64,000 nt of DNA from Amaurobius ferox (GCA_951213105.1 OX578146.1:54831069-54895068); one strand, 5' to 3'; shown: positions 23,940-36,574, counted from the stretch's first letter. Program-made: numbers and translations. The notes: a model not told the origin generated them from the letters alone.

Positions 23940-24922
23940 TAACACTTTACAACATAGTTGAAAGTGTTTATGACTTTGTTCATTTATTCTGTCTGTCTGT
24001 CTGTCTGTCCGTTAGCACGATAACTGCCGTAAAAATGGCTTTATCAAAATGGAATTTTAGTACGTTTTTCAAACGGTCTGTGGAACCTACGGGAATATAA
24101 ATGAATACATAATATCACCCAATTAGTTTTTTATTGAACCCGGAATGAAAAAATGAAATACATTGAATCCTATGGGACCTCATGTTTCAAACATTTTTTA
24201 AGCGAATTTAAAATTCACAAATTGCTTCAAAAATTTTAGGAAATATTCAAATTATCCCGTAAAATATATAAAAAAAATCAGTAAAATATGTTAGGTAGTT
24301 TTTTAAATAAAAATTATTTAATATAGGGAGAAAAACAAATTCAATTACATTCTGACTCTCGTTATATCCTTCAGAAAGAAAAAAGGGATATATTATATAA
24401 TAAATATCTTTCCGAGAGTTTAATTATTTTGTATATGAGAAAGGTTTCACATTTTAAAATAAATATGGTAGATAACAATTTTTCAAATTTTTAAATAAAA
24501 TAAATGGTTATAGTATTGTGATGAATGAAACGATTTGAAAAATGATTATGAATGAAATGCTGCTTTTATATAGAGGCGATTTATATTTCGATGACGTCAT
24601 TTAAATAAAGTTCATTTGTTTGCGATGAAGTTTTCAAATACAATAAATTATTGTAGTGTTCTGATAATTTTAAAAATATTACCGAGAAATGTATCGCATT
24701 TTAGAGATGTTTAAACCATGCAATTTATATTTCAATGCCGTCATTTGAATGAAGTTCATTTTCTTCCATGAAGTTTTCAAATATAATAAATTAATGTATT
24801 TATGTGATAATTTTAAAAATATTAGAGAAATGTATCGCATTTGTGAGATGTTAGTATAAAATTGCATTGAAGTTGGAAAGTGTTTCATAATCAATGCTTT
24901 AAGCATGATTGATCTTTCTTGT
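23940..24922 (-). mobile_element. Family C repeat, copy 1
   Basis: The 3' stem-loop lies at the left end (AACACTTTACAACATAGTTG then AAAGTGTT), followed by (TCTG)n, GTTAGCACGATAACTGCCG and a body. The 5' end is at the right: GGAAAGTGTT and a hairpin of GATCAATCATGC with GCATTGAT. Inside, a ~128-bp segment (around 24580-24860) is tandemly doubled, as in copies 2 and 3. Confidence 0.65.
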
Positions 24923-26089
24923 ATTTTACTAGAAAATAAGTTTTTACTTCTTTACGTTTTCGCGTCTTTACGTTTTTACTAAAAAGTATACCTGCCGTTG
25001 TCTGGGATATAAATCAAGGAAAAATCGAATTCATTCCTACAATTTTTCAAAAGGTGTATTCACGTCCCGCTTTTTTTCAGCAATCACTTTTGGGAGCAAA
25101 AGAACAAAAATGTGCTTACACCCTAAATAAGCCCCTTTGGGCAGTTGCGGGAGCACACGCTTAAAGGGCGTATATGATGATAAGTATATTTACACAATCT
25201 GGATGCATCCGCGCAGCGGGTGTGATATACCCTAAAACATTTTGCTTCTTTGTTAAGCAGCTTCCTTCGTCAAGAAATTGGCTTCGTCCAAAGCGCTCTG
25301 GCTGGTACAATTTAAATACATAAGTACTAAATCGAAACCACAGTTTTATGAATAAAAGTTAGTATAGGCATTAAAAGTTTAACATTCATTCTAAAACAGA
25401 TGTCTGAAAAAAATAATTACAAAGTACTTCGTTATCCGATCGCAATTCCCTAATTAAAACTTTTTCATGAAAAAACATATTTTTGTTACCCAGATAATTA
25501 AACAAAAAATGTATGTTGTATTCTTAAAGGTTATGTCCGATGTCAGTCACATTTTCATATTACACTTTCAACATTGAAATAATTCTGCATTCCAAAATTT
25601 GAAAATCTGTCTTTGAAATCCACGAAATTAGAATATTACAAATTTCATAGCAGTCACAGTTTAGTTAGCAGTCACAGTTCGATTGTTTAATAATATGTTT
25701 ATAGAGTACCGGAAATAGCATGTAAGGTTTTAGAACGATTACATTTTTATTCTTGCAATTCTTATTATTATTGTTTTTAATATGTTTATTCCACAGAACA
25801 TCCGTAACACATTTCCAAATTTGTAAAGTTTACTTTAAACTCTTCATTTGTAAGTCAAACGCTTTATGGCTGCACTTTAGGTACATATCTCGTTTGTACT
25901 GTCATCTTTCGTAAGCTTATTAAAGCAAACAACCACATTGCAAATCGTAATGTTTTATTCATTGTTTAACTTTTAGATCGGTTCTTGCTGATGGTTAAAG
26001 AAATAAAGAAATGCTTACAGAGATATACACATATACACATACATAGATTCGAACACATAACAAATACAAATTGTGACATGGATCGCATC
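24923..26089. other. AT-rich sequence, nothing recognised
   Basis: Short frames only; no repeat shared with the rest of the window was noticed. Confidence 0.45.
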
Positions 26090-26470
26090 TTCAAACTTGA
26101 AAATATTCCGGAATTGAATACTTGTGATGCCAGAATGTAGACTTGTCAAATTTGAAAATAATCCGGAATAGAATACTTTTTATGCCAGAAAATAAACAAG
26201 CCAAATTTGAAAATATTCCAGACTAGAATACCTATGATGTCAGAAAATAGGCATGTTAAATTGGGAAATATTCTGAACTAGAATACTTGTGATGCCAGAA
26301 AGTAGACATGTCAACATTGAAAATATACCGGAATAGAATACTTGTGATGCCATAAATTAGACATATCAAATTTTAAAATATTCCAGAATAAACTGTATGT
26401 AATACTAGAAGGTAGACAAACATGCCAAATTTAAAAATATTCCGGAATACAATCAGAAAGTAGACATGTC
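26090..26470. repeat. 55-bp minisatellite, seven units
   Basis: Equivalent positions of the TCCGGA core fall at 26107, 26162, 26217, 26272, 26327, 26382 and 26441: five exact 55-bp steps and one of 59. The consensus includes GAAAATATTCCGGAATAGAA, then ACTTGTGATGCCAGAAAGTA and GACATGTCAAA. Units differ by many substitutions but almost no indels. Some units contain the palindrome TATTCCGGAATA. Confidence 0.85.
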
Positions 26471-27944
26471 TTTTATGATGATAAAGTGTGCCTTTATGCC
26501 GGAAGAGGTGTGCCGGTTAAGGCAGAATAGAAACGACAGACTGTGTTCAAAGGGGCAATTTTATTGCTCACATTTATGACATATGTCAATTTCAATTAGA
26601 AAAAATAACGTAGGCGGAGGTCCAGCAAACAGGCATGGGGGACTCAACCCTGCATATCGCAGGGTTGAGCATTTAGTGTTAATATTAAGGAGCTCGGAAA
26701 ATACCTGTGGCACATAGACTTTGGAGTTTAGACACTTGAAGCATTTCCTGGAGTATCATTGGTTTACGATGCAAAAGTTGAATGTAGGCCTTTGTTGTAA
26801 AATGTTGTTGTAAAAGTTTAATGTAAAAGTTTAATGTTAATGTAGGCCTTTGTAACCGTCCTGGCCAGGCACAAATAATTTGTTTATAAATAAATTTAGG
26901 ATTCCTTTCCCTTCCGGGGTTTTTAAGCAGCTATAAGCCTGATTAGGCAAGCCTCCCCGGCCAGGGACGACAAAAAAAACAGGCATGGGGTCACCACATC
27001 GATGTGAGAAAGAGTGGCAGAAAGTGCAACCAACCAATGGGCGAGTACGGATCAAATTTGCAATATAGCTTTAGAGGCGGAGTTGGAAAATATGCTAAGT
27101 TTCTCTGATCTGCGAATTTCAACGAAAAATATTTTAAGAATTAAGAACTTTTTCAGGTGACATTCGGAGCTCATAGAACTCTGCTTGAGAATTGTCTGAA
27201 ACTTCTTTCAGAACGAATGCAGAACTTGCGAAGATCGGTTCTCCGGGGAAAAAGAAGTATGTTAGCCTTTACATTACGGCTCAAAGAATCCATTTTTTCA
27301 TCTCCAGAACGGCAAAATAGAAACTTCCACCCCTCTAAATAAACACCTTCAATGACCTTGTCTTTCTTTCGTAACTAGTTCCCCCTTCGGTCAGGAGAAA
27401 CTTGAAGGAAGGGCTGCAGGCTTTCTTCAAGGCACTCAACTGGGTACAATAGCTTCTCTCCTCCTCTCCCAGAAAAATGGGGGTGAAGAAGACTGGGACA
27501 GCAGTTGAACCAGCGCCGTTCCAGAAGAAGAGATTTTCAGTGATACAACTGTCGTACCGCCGTAAGGAAAAGGTTAGTAGAAAAATGATCAGCACAACGA
27601 AATTGTGGAAAATTTTGCAAAATCCGAGATAGTGCAGTCGATGTCAGGAAAATGGAACAGTTGTGACGTCACAGGATGAAATAGAGAAAGAGTACGCATC
27701 TTTATAGAGTGTATGTATAAGCGAATTTCAATTGGAGCTATGACTCAAAGAACAGAAATGGTTTTATTTTGACTGACCTCACATATCCGATCCTCCTTAT
27801 ATTAAGTGCTATAATACTGATAAAAATAAGTTATTTTAATAAATTGTTTAAATTTAATTATTGTGTCATTAATGGATTCTCCACTAATAGGATTTGCCTT
27901 TCATTAATTATACATCAACAAAGGTGGGCCCATGTGCATAAACT
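26471..27944. other. Unassigned sequence with one strong hairpin
   Basis: A moderately GC-rich stretch. AAACAGGCATGGGG occurs twice (about 26627 and 26979). Frames near 27157-27342 and 27335-27595 are not recognised and are probably chance. The hairpin at 26643 is listed separately. Confidence 0.4.
26643..26669. other. Perfect 11-bp hairpin
   Basis: CTCAACCCTGC at 26643-26653 pairs without mismatch with GCAGGGTTGAG at 26659-26669 across the loop ATATC. No terminator or transcript context is visible. Confidence 0.7.
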
Positions 27945-28033
27945 CAATGGGCTCCTTTGCAACAACGCAATGGGCTCTTTTACAACAACGCAATGGGCGC
28001 CTTTGCAACAACTCAATGGGCTCCTTTGAGTTT
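27945..28033. repeat. 23-bp minisatellite, about four units
   Basis: CAATGGGCTCCTTTGCAACA and its variants start at 27945, 27968, 27991 and 28014, an exact 23-bp period. Confidence 0.85.
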
Positions 28034-28112
28034 TGTAAGAGCAAAAGTCAATATACGATCATGGAAAAGGTAATTAACCCTCACGATTGGTAAATTAGGT
28101 AATAAATAAACA

Positions 28113-29694
28113 AAAAGGATCAATCACGCATAAAGCATTGATTATGAAACACTTTCCAACTTCAATGCAATTTTATTTAAACATCTCTAAAATGCGATAC
28201 ATTCCTCGGTAATATTTTTAAAATTATCACAATACTACATTAATTTATTATATTTGAAAACTTAAAACTTCATCGAAAAAATGAACTTGATTCAAATGGC
28301 GGTATTGAAATATAAATTGCCTGGTTTAAACATCTCTAAAATGCGATACATTCCTCGGTAATATTTTTTAAATTATCATAATACTACAATAATTTATTAT
28401 ATTTGAAAACTTCATCGAAAACAAATGAAATTTATTCAAATGACGTCATCGAAATATAACCCCCCATGGCTCTCTCTATAAAAGCAGCATTTCATTCATT
28501 AACTTTTTTCCATTCATTTCATTCATCACAATATTATAATAATTTATTTTATTTAAAACTTAAGACCGAGGTACAAGTAATTAATCTCTATGCTTAAAAC
28601 TTTATTGAAAAAATCGTCTGCTTCTCTGTGTTGTTGTTGAAACCCAGACCGTCCGACCTACCAAAAAGGTGTAAGGTAACAGTTTGGACGGTCGGGAAGT
28701 GCCACCCAATTTAGACCGGAACCCAGTGGGGGAGGCATCCACAGGGACCGTACCCTCCTTCCCCTACCACCAACCTCACGGAAGGACTTTCGGACCCACA
28801 TGTTTAACGTGATCGTACTCCGCATGAACACGGCGGCAGTTTCGGCAGTGGCTGGAATCGAACCCGGGCCTACCGAGTGCAACTCCAGCGCGCTAACCAA
28901 TGGGCTACCGCGCCCCTTGCTTCTCTGTGTAAAATCAATGAATATTTCATTCATATCAGCTATATTGCGGACTCCATGAGCTAAATAATTTTGCGTTAAA
29001 GAAATGCAGCAATTCTTATACAACTCATTCTATATCTTTTGGTATTTACATTGTCTATAAGTGTAAATTATACTTCGTTGTAGAAATAATCAAAATTGGA
29101 TGATCATTTAAACTGAGATATATTGTAATTGCGTTGTTTCAGTATGTAGATGCACAGAATTTAAGCAATGATAAAGCGGTTTTGGACGGATACAACACTA
29201 AATATGAATTAAAAAGAACTTTAAAAATCACAATTTTGACACAAGATGGATGCCATATTTTATTTTGAAGTGGGTCACGTGATCTCTTCATATAATGGTC
29301 ACGTAATATCTTCATATAAAGGGTGTAATCATTATTTTAATTTTTATTTAAAAAACTACTGAATATATTTTTCTGATTTTTTTCTATATTTTATGGGATA
29401 ATTTGAATATTTCCTAAAACTTTCAAAGCAATTTGTGAATTTGAAATCCTCTTAAATGTTTGAAAAATTAGGTCCCATAGGGTTCAATGTATTTTATTTT
29501 TTCAATCTGGTTTCATTCTAAAACTAATTGGGTGATATTATTAATTTATATTCCCGTAGGTCCCACAGACCGTCTGAACAACATACTAAAATTTCATTTT
29601 GATAAAGTCATTTTTACTGCAGTTATCGTGCTAACGGACAGACAGACAGAATGAACAAAGCCGTAAACACTTTTCAACTATGTTGTAAAGTGTT
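28113..29694 (+). mobile_element. Family C repeat, copy 2, carrying a SINE insertion
   Basis: 5' end GATCAATCACGC...GCATTGATTATGAAACACTTTCC, two tandem ~140-bp segments (28178-28320 and 28327-28460), an inserted SINE (28631-28917), TGACAGA/CAGA repeats near 29638, and the 3' stem-loop AACACTTTTCAACTATGTTG...AAAGTGTT. It is opposite in orientation to copy 1. Confidence 0.65.
28619..28929 (-). mobile_element. tRNA-headed SINE with 12-bp target duplications
   Basis: TGCTTCTCTGTG at 28619-28630 and 28918-28929 flanks the unit. On the minus strand the head has a box A-like GGTTAGCGCGCTGG and a box B-like GGTTCGATTCC, followed by the body from GCCGCCGTG and a (CAA)n tail. The body is nearly the same as in the 5S-headed unit at 12659-13068. 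Insertion into a family C element dates it as younger than that element. Confidence 0.85.
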
Positions 29695-29804
29695 AAAAAT
29701 TCACATTGAGACTAATACATTAAGAACCACAGTACTAATTCTATAGTTTAAGATATTAAAAATATAAAATAAAAATCCTTGATAATTTTATTTGTAGTGA
29801 ACTC

Positions 29805-29945
29805 CGTTCCAGACAGAAAATAAGAAAAGCAGTGATTCACCCTTAAAACCCAGACATTTAATCTCCGTGGAGAGTTGAGACGGCTGTCACTGTGTTTCCT
29901 TTGCAAACAATGAAGTCTATAATAGTTAGTAAGAGTGAAACTAGT
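29805..29945. repeat. Dispersed repeat H, copy 3
   Basis: Shares CAGACATTTAATCTC, GAGTTGAGACG and TTTCCTTTGCAAACAAT with the copies at 16527 and 18722. Confidence 0.5.
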
Positions 29946-30479
29946 CAAATATAGGACTCAAAGTAACATCTTTGTAAATAGAAATAAAGGCTCGAAAACT
30001 GCGATGCATTGGCGGAATAAAATACACAGAGTTTGGATGAAATACGTGTTTATGAATATGTAATAATTCACAGCTAATTAAAATCACGAGAATTTATATT
30101 GAATAAAAGGATTTAACGACAAACGAATTGGTGCTTTGTGATACTTACGTACTGAGAAACTCAGAACTCTGGCTGATATTTTAACACACAAAGTACACTG
30201 AGTAAAGTATACACTGAGTGACAAAGTTATTATAATCACCAGTTCATTTTTCACAAAGTAGTTTTTCACAGATATTGTTGACGTTAGATCGCATAATTAG
30301 TATAAAAAAACTGAAGGCAAGCAAACACTACAAAGTTTGTTTAAAAATGTCTAAATAAACGCTATATGATGAGCACTAAGTGGGGCGATTGCATTCCCTC
30401 GAAATAGAATGAGAACATTAGTAAAGTGAATATTTCACTTTGATATATTTTAATTAAACTTGTGTTTTTAAAATTACTA

Positions 30480-30900
30480 GGGGGCTCCACCTCTTGCCTG
30501 CAACGCTCGCCGACCTCTGTAACTGGCTGGGAGACTTCGTCTTTTACTCGCTGACGATCGCTTCACGAGCACTTTTGTGCCACGCCTATCATAATTTGCA
30601 TAATATTTTGCATAATCGCCTGTTGGTGCCGTCCCTTGTTAATTAACATTCACCATCCCTGGGTCTCGCTCATTAATCGGAGTTCGCCGGCAAGAGTGAT
30701 GCACCCGTTGGGGTTTCACCCCATTATTAGCTTACGCTCACCAACTCCCTTAACTCGCTTCGCTTACATTTTTATTCAGCTCGATATGCTGCAAACTTTG
30801 AAACTCGCTTCGTGTGCTGGGAGGCTTCGTCTCCTACTTCCTGGCGCTCGCTGAGCTTGCATCATGATCTCTCTCGTGTATCTTGCTATATAGAACGCTT
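30480..30900. other. GC-rich block of unknown origin
   Basis: Clearly richer in GC than its surroundings. CTGGGAGACTTCGTC (30528) and CTGGGAGGCTTCGTC (30818) begin similar sub-blocks, and ACTCGCTTCG recurs at 30755 and 30802. No intact frame with known motifs. It could be an old foreign or mobile segment; I cannot assign it. Confidence 0.4.
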
Positions 30901-30906
30901 GGGTAG

Positions 30907-30965
30907 TGTATTACGAACAAACGACAAAATTTCATAACTACGTTTTGCCGTTTGTTCGTAATACA
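30907..30965. other. 23-bp inverted repeat with 13-nt loop
   Basis: Arms 30907-30929 and 30943-30965 pair with a single mismatch (GAC against GCC). They begin TGTATTACGAACAAACG. This could be the whole of a tiny foldback element or a hairpin precursor. Confidence 0.7.
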
Positions 30966-31374
30966 GTGGCAACATATCGTTTTGCGTTTTAAGAATAGAG
31001 AGATTTACAACAATAAATCATATAATTGTTGTGCAACAATAAAATCGTAATGTTGATTGCAACAATAGTTATGAAACTTTCTGTTTCTTTGTGAGATTAA
31101 GCGATAAGGCATGTGATTGTCAACATTTCGAATTATCCCAAGCGCACTAACTAACATTGTAGTCACGCTTAGAATTAAATATGTATACTTTTAATGTTTT
31201 AAATACTTTAATAACTCAGTTCTCGTCCATTTTGCGATTCTGCCAGAAACCAATTAGAGGGAAAATGGCAATCGAATCGACTAATTGAATCTTCGCCCAT
31301 AGAGAAGAAACATATTTCGCTTCAGAAGTGCGTAAAAAATTGAATAACTCATTAATTAAATCGAAATTTAAAAA

Positions 31375-32374
31375 TTTGATGTGGACAGCACATGACATTC
31401 TCTGCAGACTCATATTTACCTTCTCTCCATTGCGCCAACAATTGATTACATTGAGTTTAATTGCACAAAATAACATCCATAAATATTCAAAACTCCACGG
31501 AATTTGCATTTTTAATTCAATTTTCTTTCTCATTTGATAGCTGGGCTTATTTCTAAAAGTGCTGTAGAGAAAATGATAAAAACTAAACTACCTCGAGAAT
31601 GGCTAGTTCTAGTGTTACGTGGTTGGTCTCACTCTTTTGTTATTAAAAATTATGTATAAAACAAGCATTTAATTGATATATTTGACCATACGTGGTTCTT
31701 TATTTCCGATTTTGACGATTTTTGCGGGCCATTTTCCAAAAAAAGGTAGTTTTTTTTTCCGAATCGTACCAAAATCTACTCAGCATCGTGATAACCCACA
31801 GGTGACTTACCTACCAAATTTTGTAAAATTCGATCTATTAGTTCTTCAGCTAAAGTGGATACAGGCAATATGTGCGGACCATGTCGCAAAAAAGGCGGGT
31901 TCTTTTATTCCGAATCGTACTAAAACCTAATCAGCACCAGGGTCACACACAAGTGATCTACCTACTAAATTTTATGAAATTTGATCATTAGTGTTTTAGT
32001 TTGAGTGGATACATACATTGCGCATACAGACTCACAGACACACATAGACTCACAGACAAACATAGACTCACAGACACAGATACAGACACTCACACACGCA
32101 CACTCACACACGCTCACAGACACACACACTCACAGACACACACACTCACAGACACACACACTCACAGACACACACACACGCACACACACATAGACTCACG
32201 CACTCGCACGCACTCGCACGCACTCGCACGCACAGACTCACGCACAGACTCACGCACAGACTCACGCACACACACACACACACACGCGCGCACACACGCA
32301 AACACACACACGCAAACACACACACGCAAACACACACACACGCACTCGCACACACACACAGACTCTCGCACGCG

Positions 32375-32407
<33 letters not shown>

Positions 32408-32758
32408 TCGCACACACACAGACTCACGCACTCGCATATACAGACTCTCGTACGCACGCACGCACACACACGCACTCGCACGCACTCGCACGCACTCGCA
32501 CGCACAGACTCACGCACAGACTCACGCACAGACTCACGCACACACACACACACACACACGCGCGCACACACGCAAACACACACACGCAAACACACACACA
32601 CGCACTCGCACACACACACAGACTCTCGCACGCGCACACACACACACACTCGCACACACACAGACTCACGCACTCGCATATACAGACTCTCGTACGCACG
32701 CACGCACACACACGCACACATAGACACACACACACACAGACACACACGCACACACACA

Positions 32759-32795
<37 letters not shown>

Positions 32796-32937
32796 ACACA
32801 CAGTCGTCACGCTAAAAATATTATTTTCGTATTCTAGAGGTCTAAAAACGTGTAGATCCATCGAAAACTCGAGTTGTGATTTTCGGCATGATTCCAATAC
32901 TTTCCCTTTACATTATCATATATTGCAGGGAAGGTAA
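31375..32937 (+). mobile_element. Family A repeat, copy 2, with greatly expanded CA array
   Basis: 5' end TTTGATGTGGACAGCACATG, body with CTCGAGAATGGCTAGTTC, and the 3' end ATATTGCAGGGAAGGTAAAA. The microsatellite zone that is 20-40 bp in other copies has grown to about 770 bp here (32026-32800). Confidence 0.7.
32026..32800. repeat. CA-rich satellite with higher-order units
   Basis: A mixture of CACA, CAGACT, CGCACT and CGCAAA motifs. A unit beginning with three CGCACTCGCA copies at about 32194 recurs from about 32471 with the same internal order (CAGACTCACG x3, CGCGCG, CGCAAA, TCTCGCACGCGC, CATATACAGACTCTCGTACG), about 275 and 242 bp long. Confidence 0.9.
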
Positions 32938-33984
32938 AAAGGGCTCCGTCCTACAAAAATTCAACTATGTAGTTACATGCCAACAAAAATTCGAGTTCCT
33001 GCAATTAATAGGCAGTCCTGGGTACCAACTCCCAGCTCAAATACTCTTCCTTTGACTTCGCCATTAAATAGGTCGAATTAAAAAGGCAAATTTTAAATCG
33101 AAAAACGGATTATATCACTGCATTTCCCTAATATTTCTCTACAAATGTACTGAATTTCATATTTTTGTATGCAACAGATTTTGCGGTACGTGATAAAGAA
33201 ATATGAGGAACGCAGAATTTGTCAAACAGCCACGGCGGCCTCGGTTACTTTTTTTAATATAGAGAGAAATGTCATTAGAGTTTACAAAGAGTGGGAACTC
33301 TAGATAGCCGTGTCTGAGTGCAATTCGTGTTAACATCAACGGCATGTGATTGTCAAAACATATTTAAGTTGAACGGGAAATTGGCAGAGTTGTTCAGTTT
33401 AACAGAATTTCAACAATGCATTAAATATTTCACAGATTATCTGAGCCTGAGGCCAAATAAGATGGCCCCTAAACTCGTAATTCGTCACACATTATATCAT
33501 ACAGACTACATAAGCGGAATAACTAATCAGGTAATCCTAATAATTTGTCTTCTCAATGTATACATATGTGGTTATGTGACTACGTAGAATATGTATTAAT
33601 GTTGGCTCAAAAAATATCCATTAGAGCAAGGATTACATTTATTTCGCATGAAAATCCAAATGTACCTCTTTTCTACTTTCAATGCTCTTCCTTAATTTTA
33701 ACGATTTTGTTATATTTGAAGCTTGACTGTTTGACACTATTATTTTGGCTTCAAATTTGATGTATGTTTGTTATTTTATTATTGCACATCGTTTTCTTAT
33801 GCCCCCTTTTTGTTTGGGTGTTCTTGTCAAAATACCATTCAAATTGTTCTCTAAATGGCACGTCTGTAAATTGTTCTATTTTCTTAAGTGTATTTAATTT
33901 TTGAAACTTCAGTAAATGCTTCTTTCGACCGTTCACTTACTCTAAACCTTGAGGTGAACCGGGCGGTCTGTCCAAGAAAAAAAA
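32938..33984. other. Unassigned sequence
   Basis: No gene or shared repeat recognised. Confidence 0.45.
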
Positions 33985-34756
33985 TCTGATGTGGGCAACA
34001 CATGACTATCCTTATATAATGCAATGAATTTACTATTTTTACAGTTAAAAAATGTTTTTCTTATAGTAGATACTTATATTCTTTCCAAGATATTGAATTT
34101 TCTTCAATTAGTCGTCATTTTCATTGATTTGGCGTCATTTTTATCAATTTGGGGAGATTTTTGTTAATTTGGCAACAACTAAAAATATCACCAAGTTGGC
34201 GACATTCCGCCAAATTCGTCGCCAAAATTTCGCCAAGCGTTATGGACGGAGAAATAAGTTATTGGCGTTCTAATACTATTGGCGCTCAAATACAAAAGTA
34301 TTACACAAAGTATATTTTTCCATGAATGGAACGAGCGAGATCCACGACAATGGTATCACCAAATTTTTCGCATGGTATTACATATGAAAAGTGAACATGT
34401 TTCTCAATAGGAAATATTTTTTTTTTATTTTATATAACTTTTTGATAATTTTTTTTTAAAAATGTGCAATATCTCGAGAAAGGTTCATGATAGCGTTCTA
34501 AAGTTTATGTCATTATGTCAATCGTTTTCTAATGAAAAATTACATAAGAATTGTCTATTTGCGTAACTTTATAAGCGGTTTTGATTTTTTGACGATTTTT
34601 TCAAAATTTCACTCAAAAATTTAGGGGGGGGGGTTCTGACCATTCGATTGCGTATAAAAGCAATAGGCTTCCAGTGCTTACGGTTTGTGATTTTTGTACC
34701 AAATTTCATTCGAATAGGTTCATTCGTTCGTCAGTTATCGTCTCCACAGTCTCACT

Positions 34757-34796
<40 letters not shown>

Positions 34797-34922
34797 TCAC
34801 TTCAAAAATGTTTGATTCGTGATCAGGGATGCTTGAAACGTGCTCTCCCGTCGAAAACTCGAATTCGAATTTTCGACCCCGTCACAATACTTTTCTTATA
34901 CATTATGTATATAAGGAAAGTA
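33985..34922 (+). mobile_element. Family B repeat, copy 1
   Basis: 5' end TCTGATGTGGGCAACACATG then ACTATCCTTATATAATGCA, the nested palindrome zone (about 34145-34230, with CACCAAGTTGGCGAC), TATCTCGAGAAAGG, a CA tract (34757-34790), CCCGTCGAAAACTCGAATTC and the 3' stem-loop CTTATACATTATG.TATATAAGGAAAGT. Confidence 0.7.
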
Positions 34923-36574
34923 AAAAAAAAATGTACATTGAAGCAAATATAGCAATCAGCATTTATTCGATAACAGTGAATACACTGTGACTTCATATCA
35001 GAATTAAGCAATTAAGTGCAAAATTACTCATTTGCATATGTCTTAATCATCTTTAGACCATAGTGTGATGTTATTTTCTTTGATCGTGCAGTCTAAAATG
35101 CAATACTGTCCTCATTAACATACTATTGAGTGCACCTGCGACATTGCATCTAAAGTAGATAAAAGCAGTTCTATTCTGAAATTCCAAAGGAGAATTCAGG
35201 GGTACTATAAATCATTTATTAACTAATTACAATTGAATGTTTACGCATGTCATTTTAAACAACAAAATAGTAATAATATAATAGTAATGAAAATAAATGG
35301 AGGAAAGTGGTGTTTGTTGTGCATTGTAATGCAGGAAATATTAATTTTAAATTACTAACTAAGTTGTCATCTGAATTATCTTATTTGAAATCGTTCAAGA
35401 GTTGGGCAAAATACTCGAAGATCTTCCGTAAAATACTTGCTGATGACCTGCTATTACTAGAGTTGGCATTCAGGACTTCGAGGCACATACGACTTGTCCG
35501 GCAAGTACAGACATGTTTTCAAGCTCAGTTGCCGATTCTATTCTTGCACATACATTTGTTTTACAAGTACACATCGCTTTTCTCTCTTTCTCTTTTTTCA
35601 GCAGGTTCACATCGTTTCTTGTTGGGAGCTTAAACTCGACCTCTTTTGCACAGGACAAGAGATTGTCGTTTGACCCTCCGGTATGTCCTTTCTTATTTGC
35701 GGATCATCACCATTTACAACTTACATTGTTTACTATCGTCCTCAGACAAGTCTGAGCAATGTTCTACTATTAGCTTTTAATTGATTGTTTGCTGAAATAA
35801 CCAGAAATGTCGGTTTTTGCTCTTTATTGAGAACCAAAAATAACTTTAAAATTACATATAGTGATCTACTTCAAGCCTGCACCGTTTTGACCAAGTTCAT
35901 TGGTATTATCAGCTAGGCATATGTGCCGGCTATCCGTAACAATTCCTTCTTGAATTTCTATTTTCACAGCAAGGCACCTATTTAAGTTGTCTAGCATATT
36001 TTAACATAACATATCGCTTTATGGTCACATGTATATAATCACAATGAACACTCAACTGTTCAGGATATTTTTTTTTGTCCCGCGACTTTCTAGAAATTTA
36101 TAGGCGACATTACTATCCTCAGCGACTAGAGTTTTGGAGGTGGTGAGAAACGTTAGGATATGCTCAACATTTGCTTGTTACACGAAATTATTTAGTTCAA
36201 GTAAAATTGTTGCTTGTTACAAGTAAATGCTTGAAAATTTCCAAAAAAATTTAAAAAATGTTTCCTGTAGATGTTTTGTGCACTCGGGCATCCTGTCATA
36301 CATATTTCATTTGCTAAGAAGCGGCAAAACCATAAAACCATGGTTTACGGTTTGTGAAATGACGATCTGGTGAAAATTTTATTATATAGAGTGGTTGGAA
36401 TTAAAGTGTTCCTATTCAGAGCAATGTAGACATAAAAACCAGTGGTCATAAGAACGACTGCGTGGTATGCATTTCAGAACATGAGGAAACGAACGACGCA
36501 AGGAAAAATAGTTCAAATATTGACCAATAGGGGAAGTAAATAACTTGTAAAAACATAATTCAATGAAACGACTA
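34923..36574. other. Unassigned sequence
   Basis: Overlapping short frames near 35307-35755 have no recognised motif. Nothing further is supported. Confidence 0.4.

Larger units (their letters stand above)
29695..31374. other. Unassigned sequence with repeat H and a GC-rich block
   Basis: No gene recognised. It contains repeat H (29805-29945), the GC-rich block 30480-30900 and a 23-bp-arm hairpin at 30907-30965, each listed separately. A second set of CAACAAT/ATTGTTG inverted motifs lies at 31009-31070. Confidence 0.45.

Noticed and set aside
26090..26470. CRISPR-like array
   Set aside because: Units of 55 bp are contiguous with no separate spacers, in clearly eukaryotic DNA.
32001..32897. 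Long frames rich in THTHTH or CVCVCV, up to 240 residues
   Set aside because: They are readings of the CA-rich satellite on both strands; open only because the repeat lacks stops.
35307..35755. Frames of 80-108 residues near 35.3-35.7 kb
   Set aside because: Overlapping in several frames and both strands, with no recognisable domain or splice context.
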